Of a DNA stretch of 9,713 bases, positions 1 through 7,548 are shown in pieces. The position numbers and the translations under genes were made by a program. Origin of the DNA: Thermoproteota archaeon (GTDB taxonomy: Archaea > Thermoproteota > Korarchaeia > Korarchaeales > Korarchaeaceae); NCBI GenBank assembly GCA_011042755.1, contig DRBY01000134.1, positions 1-9,713 on the forward strand, read 5' to 3'. How positions within the stretch are numbered: the stretch's first letter is position 1; each line of letters begins with the position of its first letter. Below the pieces are notes generated by a model. It searched no databases, was not told where the DNA came from, and saw nothing but the letters and a program-made list of their open reading frames with translations.

Positions 1-1149
1 GGCGTGTTCCGATATCTCAATGAGCTTAGTCCGACCAAGTGTGGTTCTGCTCACCAGTCCAAGTTCTTCGAGTCTCTTCAGTATTCTAGACACTTTACTT
101 TTCGAGAATCCAACCAATGAGGGGAGATCTCGTTGAGTCACAGACCCACCCGCTCCCTCGATCGCCTTTAGTATTTGTATTTCTTCTGGCAAAAGTTGTA
201 CCTCACTAGAGGTGGTTTCTTCTGTCTTTCTTCCTTCAGGAGCCGCTTTCAGTCTCGCCCTTCGCTGGGCTGAGGCATAGACTAGTAGCGCAGCGGCGGA
301 GAAGGATGCTGTATTAGAAGCCAGAAGGAGAGCAATACTGCCCGCAAATCCACTTGGGCGACTTGGGTGATTGTTTTCGGGAGGATATGTGGGAGACATT
401 AAGGGTGCTAGGCTATTAGTCAGAGAGTAGGTTACGACGAAGCCCCTACCCTCTCCAGGAAATACTGTTAGGTTTGTCCAGCTCACGAGGGTTCTCCTGG
501 TCCACTGATCCGCGTCCACCAGCGGTCGATTTGGGTAAAACAGATCCATTGTTGGAAGAAGCTGGGTCAACAGAGCGTCTCTAGGAAGAAGAACATCTAC
601 GTTTACCTCCGTGACCCCCTGAACTAGCGTCAGGTTTGGCTTCAAGAGGTTGAATGAGAAGATCCTATACTCCCCAGTAGATGTGTTGCTACCCGGCGGG
701 ACCCATTTCTCCACATACCCGCCTGAGGTCGTCCAATAGGTGGTCTCAAAGGAGCCAACACTACCGGGTGGGACAGGCTCCACTAGAACCATTTTGATGA
801 ATACCACGTCTGACTGGTTGACAAGCTCGGCTTGAAGACCCTCGGCTCGCACGCCCCTCTTAAAGTCAACGAGGACGGAGGATGCCCTACCCAGGGGGAG
901 CATAATCGCTTTAACCGGCGTGTCGTGATTAGCAGGGTTCACAAAGGTTCCATAGATTGTGACCATAGATGTATCATTCCCGAAGAGTTCTACGAACGCA
1001 CCAAACTGAAGTAGGTATGGGGCTTCCATCTGCTGGGTTTGAACCGGCTCAGCTGAGGAAGCCATGGCTAGAACTGCAAAGCCGAACATGACCGCCAAGA
1101 TTATTGTTGAAACTCGCTTAGCTATGTCAAGCCGGTGCCTGCCAGTCAT
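1..1149 (-). CDS. Membrane-anchored winged-helix protein (partial, C-terminus cut by window edge)
   Basis: The frame is open for 383 codons from ATG at 1149 to the left edge, so the C-terminus is missing. The protein begins with a basic stretch and a hydrophobic segment (about residues 12-33) that looks like a signal peptide or anchor. A roughly 230-residue, beta-rich outer domain follows, with five Asn-X-Ser/Thr sites. A second hydrophobic helix spans about 267-292 and ends in the basic stop-transfer sequence QRRARLK. Residues about 318-380 form a MarR/IclR-like winged helix, with a recognition helix near 346-361 (GFSKSKVSRILKRLEELGLV). The predicted topology is outer domain outside and DNA-binding domain inside, as in a family of archaeal surface-anchored HTH proteins. 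The outer domain is not recognised and the ligand and target genes are unknown. It is divergent from the Toprim gene. A TAA lies 27 bases upstream in frame with no other usual start between, which supports the chosen ATG. Confidence 0.85.
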   Translation of the reverse strand, partial: MTGRHRLDIAKRVSTIILAVMFGFAVLAMASSAEPVQTQQMEAPYLLQFGAFVELFGNDTSMVTIYGTFVNPANHDTPVKAIMLPLGRASSVLVDFKRGVRAEGLQAELVNQSDVVFIKMVLVEPVPPGSVGSFETTYWTTSGGYVEKWVPPGSNTSTGEYRIFSFNLLKPNLTLVQGVTEVNVDVLLPRDALLTQLLPTMDLFYPNRPLVDADQWTRRTLVSWTNLTVFPGEGRGFVVTYSLTNSLAPLMSPTYPPENNHPSRPSGFAGSIALLLASNTASFSAAALLVYASAQRRARLKAAPEGRKTEETTSSEVQLLPEEIQILKAIEGAGGSVTQRDLPSLVGFSKSKVSRILKRLEELGLVSRTTLGRTKLIEISEHA

Positions 1150-1170
1150 CAGGGCGAAGATCAGAAGAAC

Positions 1171-1178
1171 TTAATTAA
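1171..1178 (-). promoter_or_regulatory. TATA-like box for a probably leaderless transcript
   Basis: The palindrome TTAATTAA is centred about 25 bases before the ATG at 1149 of the winged-helix membrane gene. That is the usual spacing between an archaeal TATA box and the transcription start. No Shine-Dalgarno-like sequence lies in the intervening bases. Together this suggests transcription begins at or next to the start codon. The promoter is inferred from spacing and composition only. Confidence 0.5.
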
Positions 1179-1269
1179 CTGTTCATCACCGTTTATCGAC
1201 GAGGGAGAGTGGCCTAACCTGGCGAAAGGCGAGGAAGCCGTCGCGTGAAACATATCGGGAAGGTGTTAT

Positions 1270-1659
1270 TTGAGTATGAGAAAAATCCCAAGAAACTCTG
1301 CGGCTCGCACAGAGGATGTAATCACTTGGGCTCGAGCTCTGACCGAGGAGTCTCTGCGAGGCGGGGCTATAGTTGTAGTAGAGGGAAGAAGAGACGTGAG
1401 AGCTCTCGTGCAACTAGGGGTGAGGGCTATCTTCATGACTGTAGGCGACCTGGAAAAGGAGATCAGAGTTAAGGGGGCAGATGCTGTGGCTGGCCGGCGC
1501 TACGTCATACTAACAGACTTTGACTCGGAGGGAAACAGGATTAGGCATAAGCTGGAGCGTGAACTCTCTGAGCTGGGCGCGGTAATAATTAGGTGGCCCG
1601 TGAAAGAGTATCGCAGGTTGGGCTTCCCTGCCAGGATAGAGGAAGCTAAGATCCGCTAG
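1270..1659 (+). CDS. Small Toprim-domain protein (COG1658 / UPF0292-like)
   Basis: This 129-residue protein is essentially a single Toprim fold. The conserved Glu lies in VVVEGRRD (Glu38) and the Asp-X-Asp motif in LTDFDSEGN (Asp83, Asp85). These residues bind Mg2+ in topoisomerases, DnaG primases and RNase M5. Size and motifs match the small archaeal stand-alone Toprim proteins, whose bacterial relative RnmV matures 5S rRNA. The archaeal role is not established, so a nuclease function in RNA processing is inference, helped by the exosome-linked gene 17 bases downstream. The start is ambiguous: TTG at 1270 has AGGTG four bases before it, while ATG at 1276 has it ten bases before and would give 127 residues. 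A weak AT-rich element (AAACATATC, about 1248-1256) could be the TATA box. Confidence 0.8.
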   Translation: MSMRKIPRNSAARTEDVITWARALTEESLRGGAIVVVEGRRDVRALVQLGVRAIFMTVGDLEKEIRVKGADAVAGRRYVILTDFDSEGNRIRHKLERELSELGAVIIRWPVKEYRRLGFPARIEEAKIR

Positions 1660-1676
1660 TTCCGGGGGGACCAGAA

Positions 1677-2210
1677 GTGAGTGAAGGTTCAGAGGATGTC
1701 ACAATAAGGGTCTATACGTACCTTAATCGAACCGAAGATCCATTGAAAATTCTCATGGCCATAAGAAACGTGATTCCAGTAAGCGAAGAAGATGAAGTTC
1801 TTGAGAGCAGCGCAAGGTATGTTAAGTGGCCCAGGTTAGTAATATACGAGACGCAGGGGCTTGACAAGTTACTGAAGCTGAGAAATGCGTTTAGATCGAA
1901 TAGAGTGCTAGATACTGCCCGGATGCTGCTGAAGGCCTCGGCAAGAGGTACGACTATGGAGCTGCTTTTGCACAAGCAAGCTGCGCTCAAAGGCCACATA
2001 GTCCTATGCGAAAGCAATGATGAGAGCCCCCTTGGAGTGATAAGAGTTGAGATAACCCTTCCTCCCCATATGTTTGGTAGGATGAACCTGTTTTTAGACT
2101 GGATGGCCCCAAAAACGTCTCGCGGAAAGATAGTAAAGGAAGTGAGGTACGGGGAGCTAGCCTCCGCCCTGAAGAGCTCCGAAACGACCACTACAGGTCG
2201 ACAATCATGA
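1677..2210 (+). CDS. COG1325-type RNA-binding protein, predicted exosome-associated
   Basis: This 177-residue protein resembles the archaeal COG1325 / PF01877 family, predicted RNA-binding proteins linked to the exosome and with a dsRBD-like fold. The family signature appears as LLHKQAALKGHI (about residues 97-108), followed by SPLGVIRVEI (about 117-126). The tail after about residue 165 is Ser/Thr-rich and probably disordered. The start is GTG at 1677 with a strong GGGGGGA ribosome site ending six bases upstream. It follows the Toprim gene by 17 bases and is probably co-transcribed with it. Its last 20 bases overlap the end of RNase Z on the other strand. The exosome role is a family-level prediction, not something the sequence proves. 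Confidence 0.8.
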   Translation: MSEGSEDVTIRVYTYLNRTEDPLKILMAIRNVIPVSEEDEVLESSARYVKWPRLVIYETQGLDKLLKLRNAFRSNRVLDTARMLLKASARGTTMELLLHKQAALKGHIVLCESNDESPLGVIRVEITLPPHMFGRMNLFLDWMAPKTSRGKIVKEVRYGELASALKSSETTTTGRQS

Positions 2211-3096
2211 GGTCCCTAGCCACGAACGCGTTAGGAAACATTCGCCTAGCCATCTCCTCTATTCTGGCGAGATCCTCCTTCTTGTAGCGTGCGCTGAAGT
2301 GTGTAAGGGCTAACCGTTTCACGCCAGCCTTAAGAGCCACTTGACAGGCTTCTTCTACCGTACTGTGCCCCGTGGCAACGGCACGTTCAGCCAAATCCCC
2401 AGTAAAGGTGGCATCGTGTATTAAGAGATCTGCGCCTGCCGCCTCCTTTACTACTGTCTCAATTGGTCTAGTGTCTGAAGAATAGACTAGGACCTTGCCC
2501 TTCCGTGGAGGACCCAGCACGTCTTGAGGCCTAACTACTCGGCCGTCTGGGAGCTTAACCTCAATTCCCTTCTTCAACAACCCTCTAAGAACTGGGGGCA
2601 CGCCCAGCTGGTCGGCCCGCTCGACGTCTAGCTTACCAGGCTTGGGCTTTTCTGAGATCTTGATTCCAAAAGTTGGTGTATCTCCGTGATTTACTGGGAA
2701 AACCTTTACAGTATACTTCCTGAACTCAAATATCTTCTCATTATTAAATTCGACTAGCGTAAGTGGGAAATCCACTCGAAATGATGAGTGCTCCTTCAGG
2801 CACTCCAGCAACGCGGCCAGCCCCGGAGGGGAGTATATTTCGAGAGGAGATGATCTTCGAAGTATGCCCAGAGTTTGAATCATAGGAAAGAGTCCTAAGA
2901 AGTGGTCCCCGTGGAGGTGCGTGATGAACACTCTCTTGAGCCTTCCGAAGCCCAACCCGGCCTCAATTATCCTGCGCTGAGTGCACTCTCCGGCGTCTAT
3001 GAGGACATACTCTCCGTCAAACATCACGGCCAGAGAAGTTAGCCCCCTGTCCTTCGTTGGGACGGCGCTGCTGGTTCCTAAGAAGATCACTCTCAA
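2191..3096 (-). CDS. rnz: Ribonuclease Z (tRNA 3'-processing endonuclease)
   Basis: RNase Z is a cytoplasmic metallo-beta-lactamase-fold nuclease that cuts precursor tRNAs after the discriminator base. All expected zinc-binding and catalytic motifs are visible in 301 residues: HLHGDH at 60-65, a His in NHGDTPTFG at 137, SDTR with Asp208, HDATF near 228, GHST near 243, and a C-terminal His in LTHFSARY at 266. The insertion at about 150-188, rich in Pro, Gly and Lys, fits the exosite arm that grips the tRNA elbow. Length is normal for the short form. The start is TTG at 3096; GAGGTGA (3104-3110) lies seven bases before it and contains the TGA stop of the preceding methyltransferase gene, suggesting translational coupling. 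It is the last gene of the minus-strand chain. Confidence 0.95.
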   Translation of the reverse strand: MRVIFLGTSSAVPTKDRGLTSLAVMFDGEYVLIDAGECTQRRIIEAGLGFGRLKRVFITHLHGDHFLGLFPMIQTLGILRRSSPLEIYSPPGLAALLECLKEHSSFRVDFPLTLVEFNNEKIFEFRKYTVKVFPVNHGDTPTFGIKISEKPKPGKLDVERADQLGVPPVLRGLLKKGIEVKLPDGRVVRPQDVLGPPRKGKVLVYSSDTRPIETVVKEAAGADLLIHDATFTGDLAERAVATGHSTVEEACQVALKAGVKRLALTHFSARYKKEDLARIEEMARRMFPNAFVARDLMIVDL

Positions 3097-3103
3097 GCAA
3101 GGA

Positions 3104-4159
3104 TCACCTCAGCCTTGCGACGACGATCCTCCTTGTTAGCCTTTTGTGCTCTCTGTAATCGACTACTTCCACGAGTTCGTACCCTACTCTCTCCACGAAG
3201 TCGTCGACGCCGAATTCTCGGGGCGCAGCCATGGTGAGATAACCGCCTGGCTTTAGTAGATCTAGGGATTTCTCTAGAAAGCGAAAGATCAATTTTTTCG
3301 GATCTACACGCCTTGAGGAGCTCGCCCTCCCGTAGGGTGGGTCAGTTACTATCGAGTCCACAGTTCCCTCAAGCCCGAGGTTCAATGCGTCGCAGACCCA
3401 CAGTCTGAAGGATTCCTTGAATCCGTAGTACGTTAGATTCTGTTCCGCCCCCCACACAATCTTCTCATCGATATCGCACCCTAGCACGAAGGCCCCCACT
3501 TCCAGGGCTTCCAGCGCAATACCGCCAGCCCCCACAAAAGGATCTAGCATCACATCACCGGGTCTGACGCGACCTAGGTTCACCATGGCCCTAGCCAGCT
3601 TAGGCCTCATGGACACAGGATGGGAGAACGGCCTCCGTGGTATCTCCCTAGATAAGAACTTGGAGCGGTCTATCGTGCCCATAAGTAGTCCCACAAATAC
3701 CTTTCCGCCAGATAGGGCTACCAGCACGATGTGCTCTGGGTTCATAAGGTCAACCCGCAAGTTCGGACTGATCTTGAGAATCTCTCCGCCCATGGCTGCC
3801 TCGAGCTGAGTTCCGCTGATCTCCTTAGAGGAGCCACCTATCCTTACTGCCATCACCTTAAACGAGCCAGAGATCTCTGGCCACTCCACGTCCTTGATTA
3901 GATCCCCCAGACGTTCTGGCAGATTTGCTGTTGAACCAAAGTAGATTAGCTTAGCGACGTATCTCGAATAAGCTGCCCTATCGACTATAGATGTGACCGT
4001 CAACTCTGCATCGCTTGCATCGACTATGGCAACTTGAGGGGCCGCCAATTCTGCCGAAGCAGATAATCCACATGCCTCGAGTATTCCTCTAAGCTCGGCA
4101 AATGGAAGGTGAGGGTGCTCTCCGGTGAGGATCACAAAGAGCCTAGTTTTGGGGGGCAA
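3104..4159 (-). CDS. trmG10: tRNA (guanine-10-N2)-methyltransferase, Trm-G10 family
   Basis: This 351-residue protein has the Trm-G10 layout: an N-terminal THUMP-containing RNA-binding half (about 1-165) and a C-terminal Rossmann methyltransferase. Catalytic-half landmarks are the RRPF element at 175-178, the SAM-binding motif LDPFVGAGG at 205-213, an acidic residue after strand 2 in GCDID (227-231), and the N2-methylguanine motif TDPPYGR at 272-278. The family makes N2-methyl- and N2,N2-dimethylguanosine at position 10 of tRNA. The chosen start is TTG at 4159, with GGGAGGAG about seven bases upstream. It overlaps the end of NOG1 by 17 bases, and its stop lies in the RNase Z ribosome site. 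Clustering with RNase Z and tRNA genes agrees with a tRNA-maturation role. A general Trm11/TrmN-type guanine methylase is the main alternative. Confidence 0.92.
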   Translation of the reverse strand: MPPKTRLFVILTGEHPHLPFAELRGILEACGLSASAELAAPQVAIVDASDAELTVTSIVDRAAYSRYVAKLIYFGSTANLPERLGDLIKDVEWPEISGSFKVMAVRIGGSSKEISGTQLEAAMGGEILKISPNLRVDLMNPEHIVLVALSGGKVFVGLLMGTIDRSKFLSREIPRRPFSHPVSMRPKLARAMVNLGRVRPGDVMLDPFVGAGGIALEALEVGAFVLGCDIDEKIVWGAEQNLTYYGFKESFRLWVCDALNLGLEGTVDSIVTDPPYGRASSSRRVDPKKLIFRFLEKSLDLLKPGGYLTMAAPREFGVDDFVERVGYELVEVVDYREHKRLTRRIVVARLR

Positions 4160-5195
4160 ATCTTAGCTCCTCCCAGAGGAGCCGGAGCAGCTCTTCCAGC
4201 CCATCTCCCCTCTTAGCCGAGATAGAGATGCAGCGGACGCCTTGATCGGTACAAACTTTCCTGAGGGGTCGCTCACCGTTCTTGAAGAGGTCCCTCAAAT
4301 CTGCTTTATTCAACACCATTACTGTGGGAATTTCAGGGAACTCAGCGAGAATCTCTCTCAGTAAATTGACTTGATGGTCTATTCCGTATCCACACGTAGT
4401 GGTCGGATCTGCCACGTAGAGTATCACGCTTGCCAGCCTCCTCAGAGCAACGATGGCTTGTCGCTCGATTACGTTACGTCTAGAGATCGGCCTGTCGAGC
4501 AGACCCGGGGTGTCTATCACTTGCACCTTCCCCACGCCCCTGAATAGCGTATGCCCGACTAAGATTCCCTTCGTCGTGAATGGATATTCGGCCACCTCAG
4601 GCCTGCCAGTCGAGATCTGCCTGACTAACGTGCTCTTACCCGTGTTCGGCGCCCCCGCTATGACGATCGAGGGCGTGTAGGGATCGACCGAAGGGAGTTT
4701 CCTGAGCTTGGCAGCAGCCTCTCTCACGCACTCTATTTCTTCAGACACTCTCTTTACAACGGACGTCATCCGGGCCATGGCTCGCTTTCTAACGATCTCT
4801 AGCTGAGTGAAGTCGCTAGAGCGGCTTAGGTTTCGGATCTCTATCGCGGCTACACGTCTTACGACCTTTGCAGCCCACTCTAGCGCGCCTAAGCAGTGCT
4901 TGAGGCGATCGATACCGACAAGAACCTCTGCTAAGTCCCTATAGAATGGATGGATCGCTTCGAGAGGCGGGAAAGATCTCACACACGATCTTAACGTGTC
5001 CCACATGACGTCTCTAAAGGCCATTATCCTCATTTTCTCTCTCACACGAGCTTCTGTAAGTGGATCGAGACCCTTTGGAACGCTCTTAGGTTGGAAAGCC
5101 CTCTTGAACGCTCTATCAATTAGCTTATCGACCTGCGGAGGGGATATCGATTCAGCAAAGGGGTTTCCTTTCTCTTTTCCTTCATATTCCGGCAA
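4143..5195 (-). CDS. NOG1-type GTPase (ribosome assembly)
   Basis: This 350-residue protein resembles archaeal NOG1, a GTPase linked to large-subunit assembly. An alpha-helical N-terminal domain (about 1-170) precedes the G domain. The G motifs are GAPNTGKS at 181-188 (P-loop), FTTKG at 206-210 (switch I Thr), DTPG at 228-231, NKAD at 296-299 and SAKRG at 326-330. It ends soon after the G domain, as archaeal forms do, without the long eukaryotic extension. The start is TTG at 5195 with GGTGA six bases before it; no ATG is nearby in frame. It overlaps the M50 gene upstream by 14 bases and the methyltransferase downstream by 17. The TRAFAC/OBG-like assignment is secure; the precise ribosomal step is inferred from family knowledge. 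Confidence 0.9.
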   Translation of the reverse strand: MPEYEGKEKGNPFAESISPPQVDKLIDRAFKRAFQPKSVPKGLDPLTEARVREKMRIMAFRDVMWDTLRSCVRSFPPLEAIHPFYRDLAEVLVGIDRLKHCLGALEWAAKVVRRVAAIEIRNLSRSSDFTQLEIVRKRAMARMTSVVKRVSEEIECVREAAAKLRKLPSVDPYTPSIVIAGAPNTGKSTLVRQISTGRPEVAEYPFTTKGILVGHTLFRGVGKVQVIDTPGLLDRPISRRNVIERQAIVALRRLASVILYVADPTTTCGYGIDHQVNLLREILAEFPEIPTVMVLNKADLRDLFKNGERPLRKVCTDQGVRCISISAKRGDGLEELLRLLWEELRFAPQN

Positions 5196-6333
5196 ATTTT
5201 ATCACCGAGTAAACGAGATTTAGACCTAACATTCCCCATATAGCGCCTGATAGAGCATAGAGTAACTTGGAGAGGGTCGAGAAGCTGAGAGATTCATCGC
5301 GGGCTGATCGACTGAATAAGATCGCCAGAATTCTTCCGATATCTAGTGGAAGGGCTGGGAGCGCATTTATGGCCGCCGCGCTCAGGTTGAATATTACCAA
5401 GAATAGTAGGATCCTCGCCAAGGAGAATGCCACGCTTGGACTTAGATAGCTGAGCCGAGGGCTGTAGTAACCGAAGGGAGACAGTAAGACCCCGAGCCAG
5501 GCCCTCGAGGAGTTGTCTGGCCTAGCTCCAAGCTCTACGGTGATTGTTCCTCTACTGGTCTCGAGAATAGCAAGCTCGCCTGGACTCGCCTCCCGAAGGC
5601 AGCGGATCAGGTCATCGAGCGTGGGCGTCCTCGTAGAGTTTATCGCGTAAATCACGGTTCCTGGGGGTATGAGGCCCCAGGAAGGTCCGTTAGTTACTAC
5701 ATCCTCCACGTAGACTCCTGAGGGCATCGTGGGGAACCCGTGGAAGGCTGCTAAACCAGTCAGCAGTACGAGGCAGGCTGCTATCGCGTTGACACCTACT
5801 CCGCTGGAGAGGATCCTCGCAGACCTCCTAAGCGGGGCGCGAAACAGGGCTTCTTCGTCTATCTCTACAAATGCGCCTGGAATTAGGAAGAGCATGAAGA
5901 ATCCTATTTTCTTAACCTCGAGACCCTGACTGACTGCTGAGTAGGCATGCCCAAGTTCGTGAACCAGCAGTGTGAAGAACAGTGCGAATAGAACTTCTCC
6001 ACTGAAGGAAAGCGTGAATCCCGGTATTGGGGGCAGTACCGTTGGAGGTCCTCTTCCCCAAGACTTGATTAATTGACCAGTCGTCTTTACAAGCCACGCT
6101 AGAGCCCACGCCCCCACTATAGCGGACACGGGTAGGGAGGCGTCACCAAGAAGCCCCATCAGTCTCCTCATGTTGTGGGCAGGCTTGATGAGAAGGCTTC
6201 GCACTCTCTGAGGAGCGCTAATCTGTATGAACAGTGGATATGCTTCTAGCCAGTCTAGATTGAGGGCTCGTCCTGCCAGCATAGCTAGTGTGGATACTCC
6301 TGCAAACAAGCCGAGGATCTCGACGAACGGCAT
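5182..6333 (-). CDS. Site-2-protease-like membrane metalloprotease (M50) with PDZ domain
   Basis: This 383-residue polytopic membrane protein carries the zinc-protease motif HELGH at 125-129 inside a membrane segment (about 112-134). The partner motif NALPALPLDIGRI at about 323-335 holds the third metal ligand, Asp331. A PDZ-like loop (about 205-285, VYVEDVVTNGPSWGLIPPG onward) lies between the catalytic helices, as in S2P/RseP proteases. Other hydrophobic spans are near 1-22, 66-85, 140-156, 175-198, 300-325 and 355-378. Such enzymes cut transmembrane helices and release regulators or clear signal-peptide remnants; the substrate here is unknown. In the second motif the usual LDGG is LDIG, but the catalytic Asp is kept. 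The start is ATG at 6333 with a GGAAGGG stretch upstream. The gap from the M20 gene is 39 bases, and the stop overlaps the NOG1 start. Confidence 0.9.
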   Translation of the reverse strand: MPFVEILGLFAGVSTLAMLAGRALNLDWLEAYPLFIQISAPQRVRSLLIKPAHNMRRLMGLLGDASLPVSAIVGAWALAWLVKTTGQLIKSWGRGPPTVLPPIPGFTLSFSGEVLFALFFTLLVHELGHAYSAVSQGLEVKKIGFFMLFLIPGAFVEIDEEALFRAPLRRSARILSSGVGVNAIAACLVLLTGLAAFHGFPTMPSGVYVEDVVTNGPSWGLIPPGTVIYAINSTRTPTLDDLIRCLREASPGELAILETSRGTITVELGARPDNSSRAWLGVLLSPFGYYSPRLSYLSPSVAFSLARILLFLVIFNLSAAAINALPALPLDIGRILAILFSRSARDESLSFSTLSKLLYALSGAIWGMLGLNLVYSVIKFAGI

Positions 6334-6372
6334 AATGAAACCCTTCCTTACGTTTTTACTCCCGTCTCCACG

Positions 6373-7527
6373 CTATGTAGGGGTCTGCTGGCTTAGAATG
6401 AGTTCTACTAACACGTTTGCCACGTCGACTACTGAATCTAGAAGCACGTACTCATCGGGAGAGTGCCTATTTCCTCCTTTCGGGCCAAAGATCACAGGAG
6501 AGACGTTGGCGAAGTTGTATAGGTAGCTGGCGTCGCTAACAGTTCCAATTACTATGGGCTCGGCATCTTGCTCTCCTAAGACCTTCTTGCGGGCCTCCAT
6601 GAATTTCACGAGAAATTCATCATCAGCCGCGAGCTCATAGGGAGTGAGGAAGGGGGTCGGCCTCTTGGTCGGAGTGATCTTTATCCCAGCCCTCATTCCC
6701 TTCATCTTCTTGAGGTAAGATAGGAACTTCCTCTTTGCTGACTGCTCACTCTCGCCAGGCGGGTAGTGTCTGTCCAGCCTAAGGAGACAGAGATCTGGAT
6801 GCACCATCACAGTCTCCTTCGACTTAATGCTGAGAGGGGCTACTGACCCTCCTCCCGAAGATCTGTGCTTAGGATAGTCTACTGCCCAAAGAACCAGCTT
6901 TGCTGCCTCTACGATAGCATTTATGCCCTCCTCTTCAACATCTGTGGCCGCGCGACCTCGCACTTCTACGTCAAACACGATCCTCCCGTAAGCACCCTTC
7001 CCTATCTTGAGTCCGGTCGGAGAGCCTACTACAGCGCCTAAGGCTCGATTAGCCTTCCCACTCTTGACGAACTCGTAGCTCCCTCGACTGAATCCCTCCT
7101 CATCACACACCGCGACTAGCATAACCCCGGTACTCATGTTTGGGGTTCCTCCTAACCTCTTCACCGCCTCTAAGATCGCCTCGAGCATGGCAGCTAGGGA
7201 GGACTTTGCGTCCAATGCCCCCAATCCATACACTCTGTCCCCCTCAACCTCACCCCAGGGGCTCCTCGTCCAGCCAGCAAAGACCTCGGTAGTATCCATG
7301 TGCGTCATGAATATCATTCTCTTCTCGGCCTTCTCACCGAAATACGCAATCACATTTCCTCCACAGTCAGGGACGGGCTGATGCTCGACTCTGTCGGCGA
7401 CTGAAGACAGTCTGTCTATTATGTAGTCAGCAATCAGGCCCTCCTCTCCGCTGAAGCTCTTTATCGACACCAGATCTAGCAAGGTCTTCTTCACAGACTC
7501 CCGATCTACAGAGAAGCCGGGCGGCAT
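6373..7527 (-). CDS. M20-family metallopeptidase/deacylase homologue (ArgE/DapE-like) with altered active site
   Basis: This 384-residue protein has the M20 layout: a zinc domain split by a lid/dimer domain (about 175-290). Conserved elements are HMDTTE (His76, Asp78), LGALDAKSS (Asp106, bridging ligand), CDEEG (Glu143 general base, Glu144 ligand) and GNRHSPDEYV (His355). Two usual residues are missing. The Glu/Asp of the EPT motif, a ligand of the second zinc, is Ser169 (VVGSPTGLKIG). The dimer-domain His that reaches the partner active site is Thr195 (GRAATDVEEEGINAI, usually AHSS). M20 members hydrolyse N-acyl amino acids, succinyl-diaminopimelate or di- and tripeptides; the substrate here cannot be told. 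Start ATG at 7527 has GGGGGAGG only two bases upstream. The gene follows the proteasome gene by 25 bases. Confidence 0.88.
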   Translation of the reverse strand: MPPGFSVDRESVKKTLLDLVSIKSFSGEEGLIADYIIDRLSSVADRVEHQPVPDCGGNVIAYFGEKAEKRMIFMTHMDTTEVFAGWTRSPWGEVEGDRVYGLGALDAKSSLAAMLEAILEAVKRLGGTPNMSTGVMLVAVCDEEGFSRGSYEFVKSGKANRALGAVVGSPTGLKIGKGAYGRIVFDVEVRGRAATDVEEEGINAIVEAAKLVLWAVDYPKHRSSGGGSVAPLSIKSKETVMVHPDLCLLRLDRHYPPGESEQSAKRKFLSYLKKMKGMRAGIKITPTKRPTPFLTPYELAADDEFLVKFMEARKKVLGEQDAEPIVIGTVSDASYLYNFANVSPVIFGPKGGNRHSPDEYVLLDSVVDVANVLVELILSQQTPT

Positions 7528-7548
7528 TTCCTCCCCCTTTTAAGAGCG

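Noticed and set aside
832..1014. Plus-strand frame of 60 codons inside the winged-helix gene
   Set aside because: It is the antisense shadow of a well-supported minus-strand coding region, with no ribosome site and no recognisable product.
1..1149. The winged-helix membrane protein as a substrate of the M50 protease at 5182-6333
   Set aside because: Site-2 proteases usually cut type II helices (N-terminus inside). This protein has its C-terminus inside, and the genes are 4 kb apart in different units.
1712..2191. Minus-strand frame of 159 codons opposite the COG1325 gene
   Set aside because: Ser-rich antisense shadow; the plus-strand frame has a family match and a good ribosome site.
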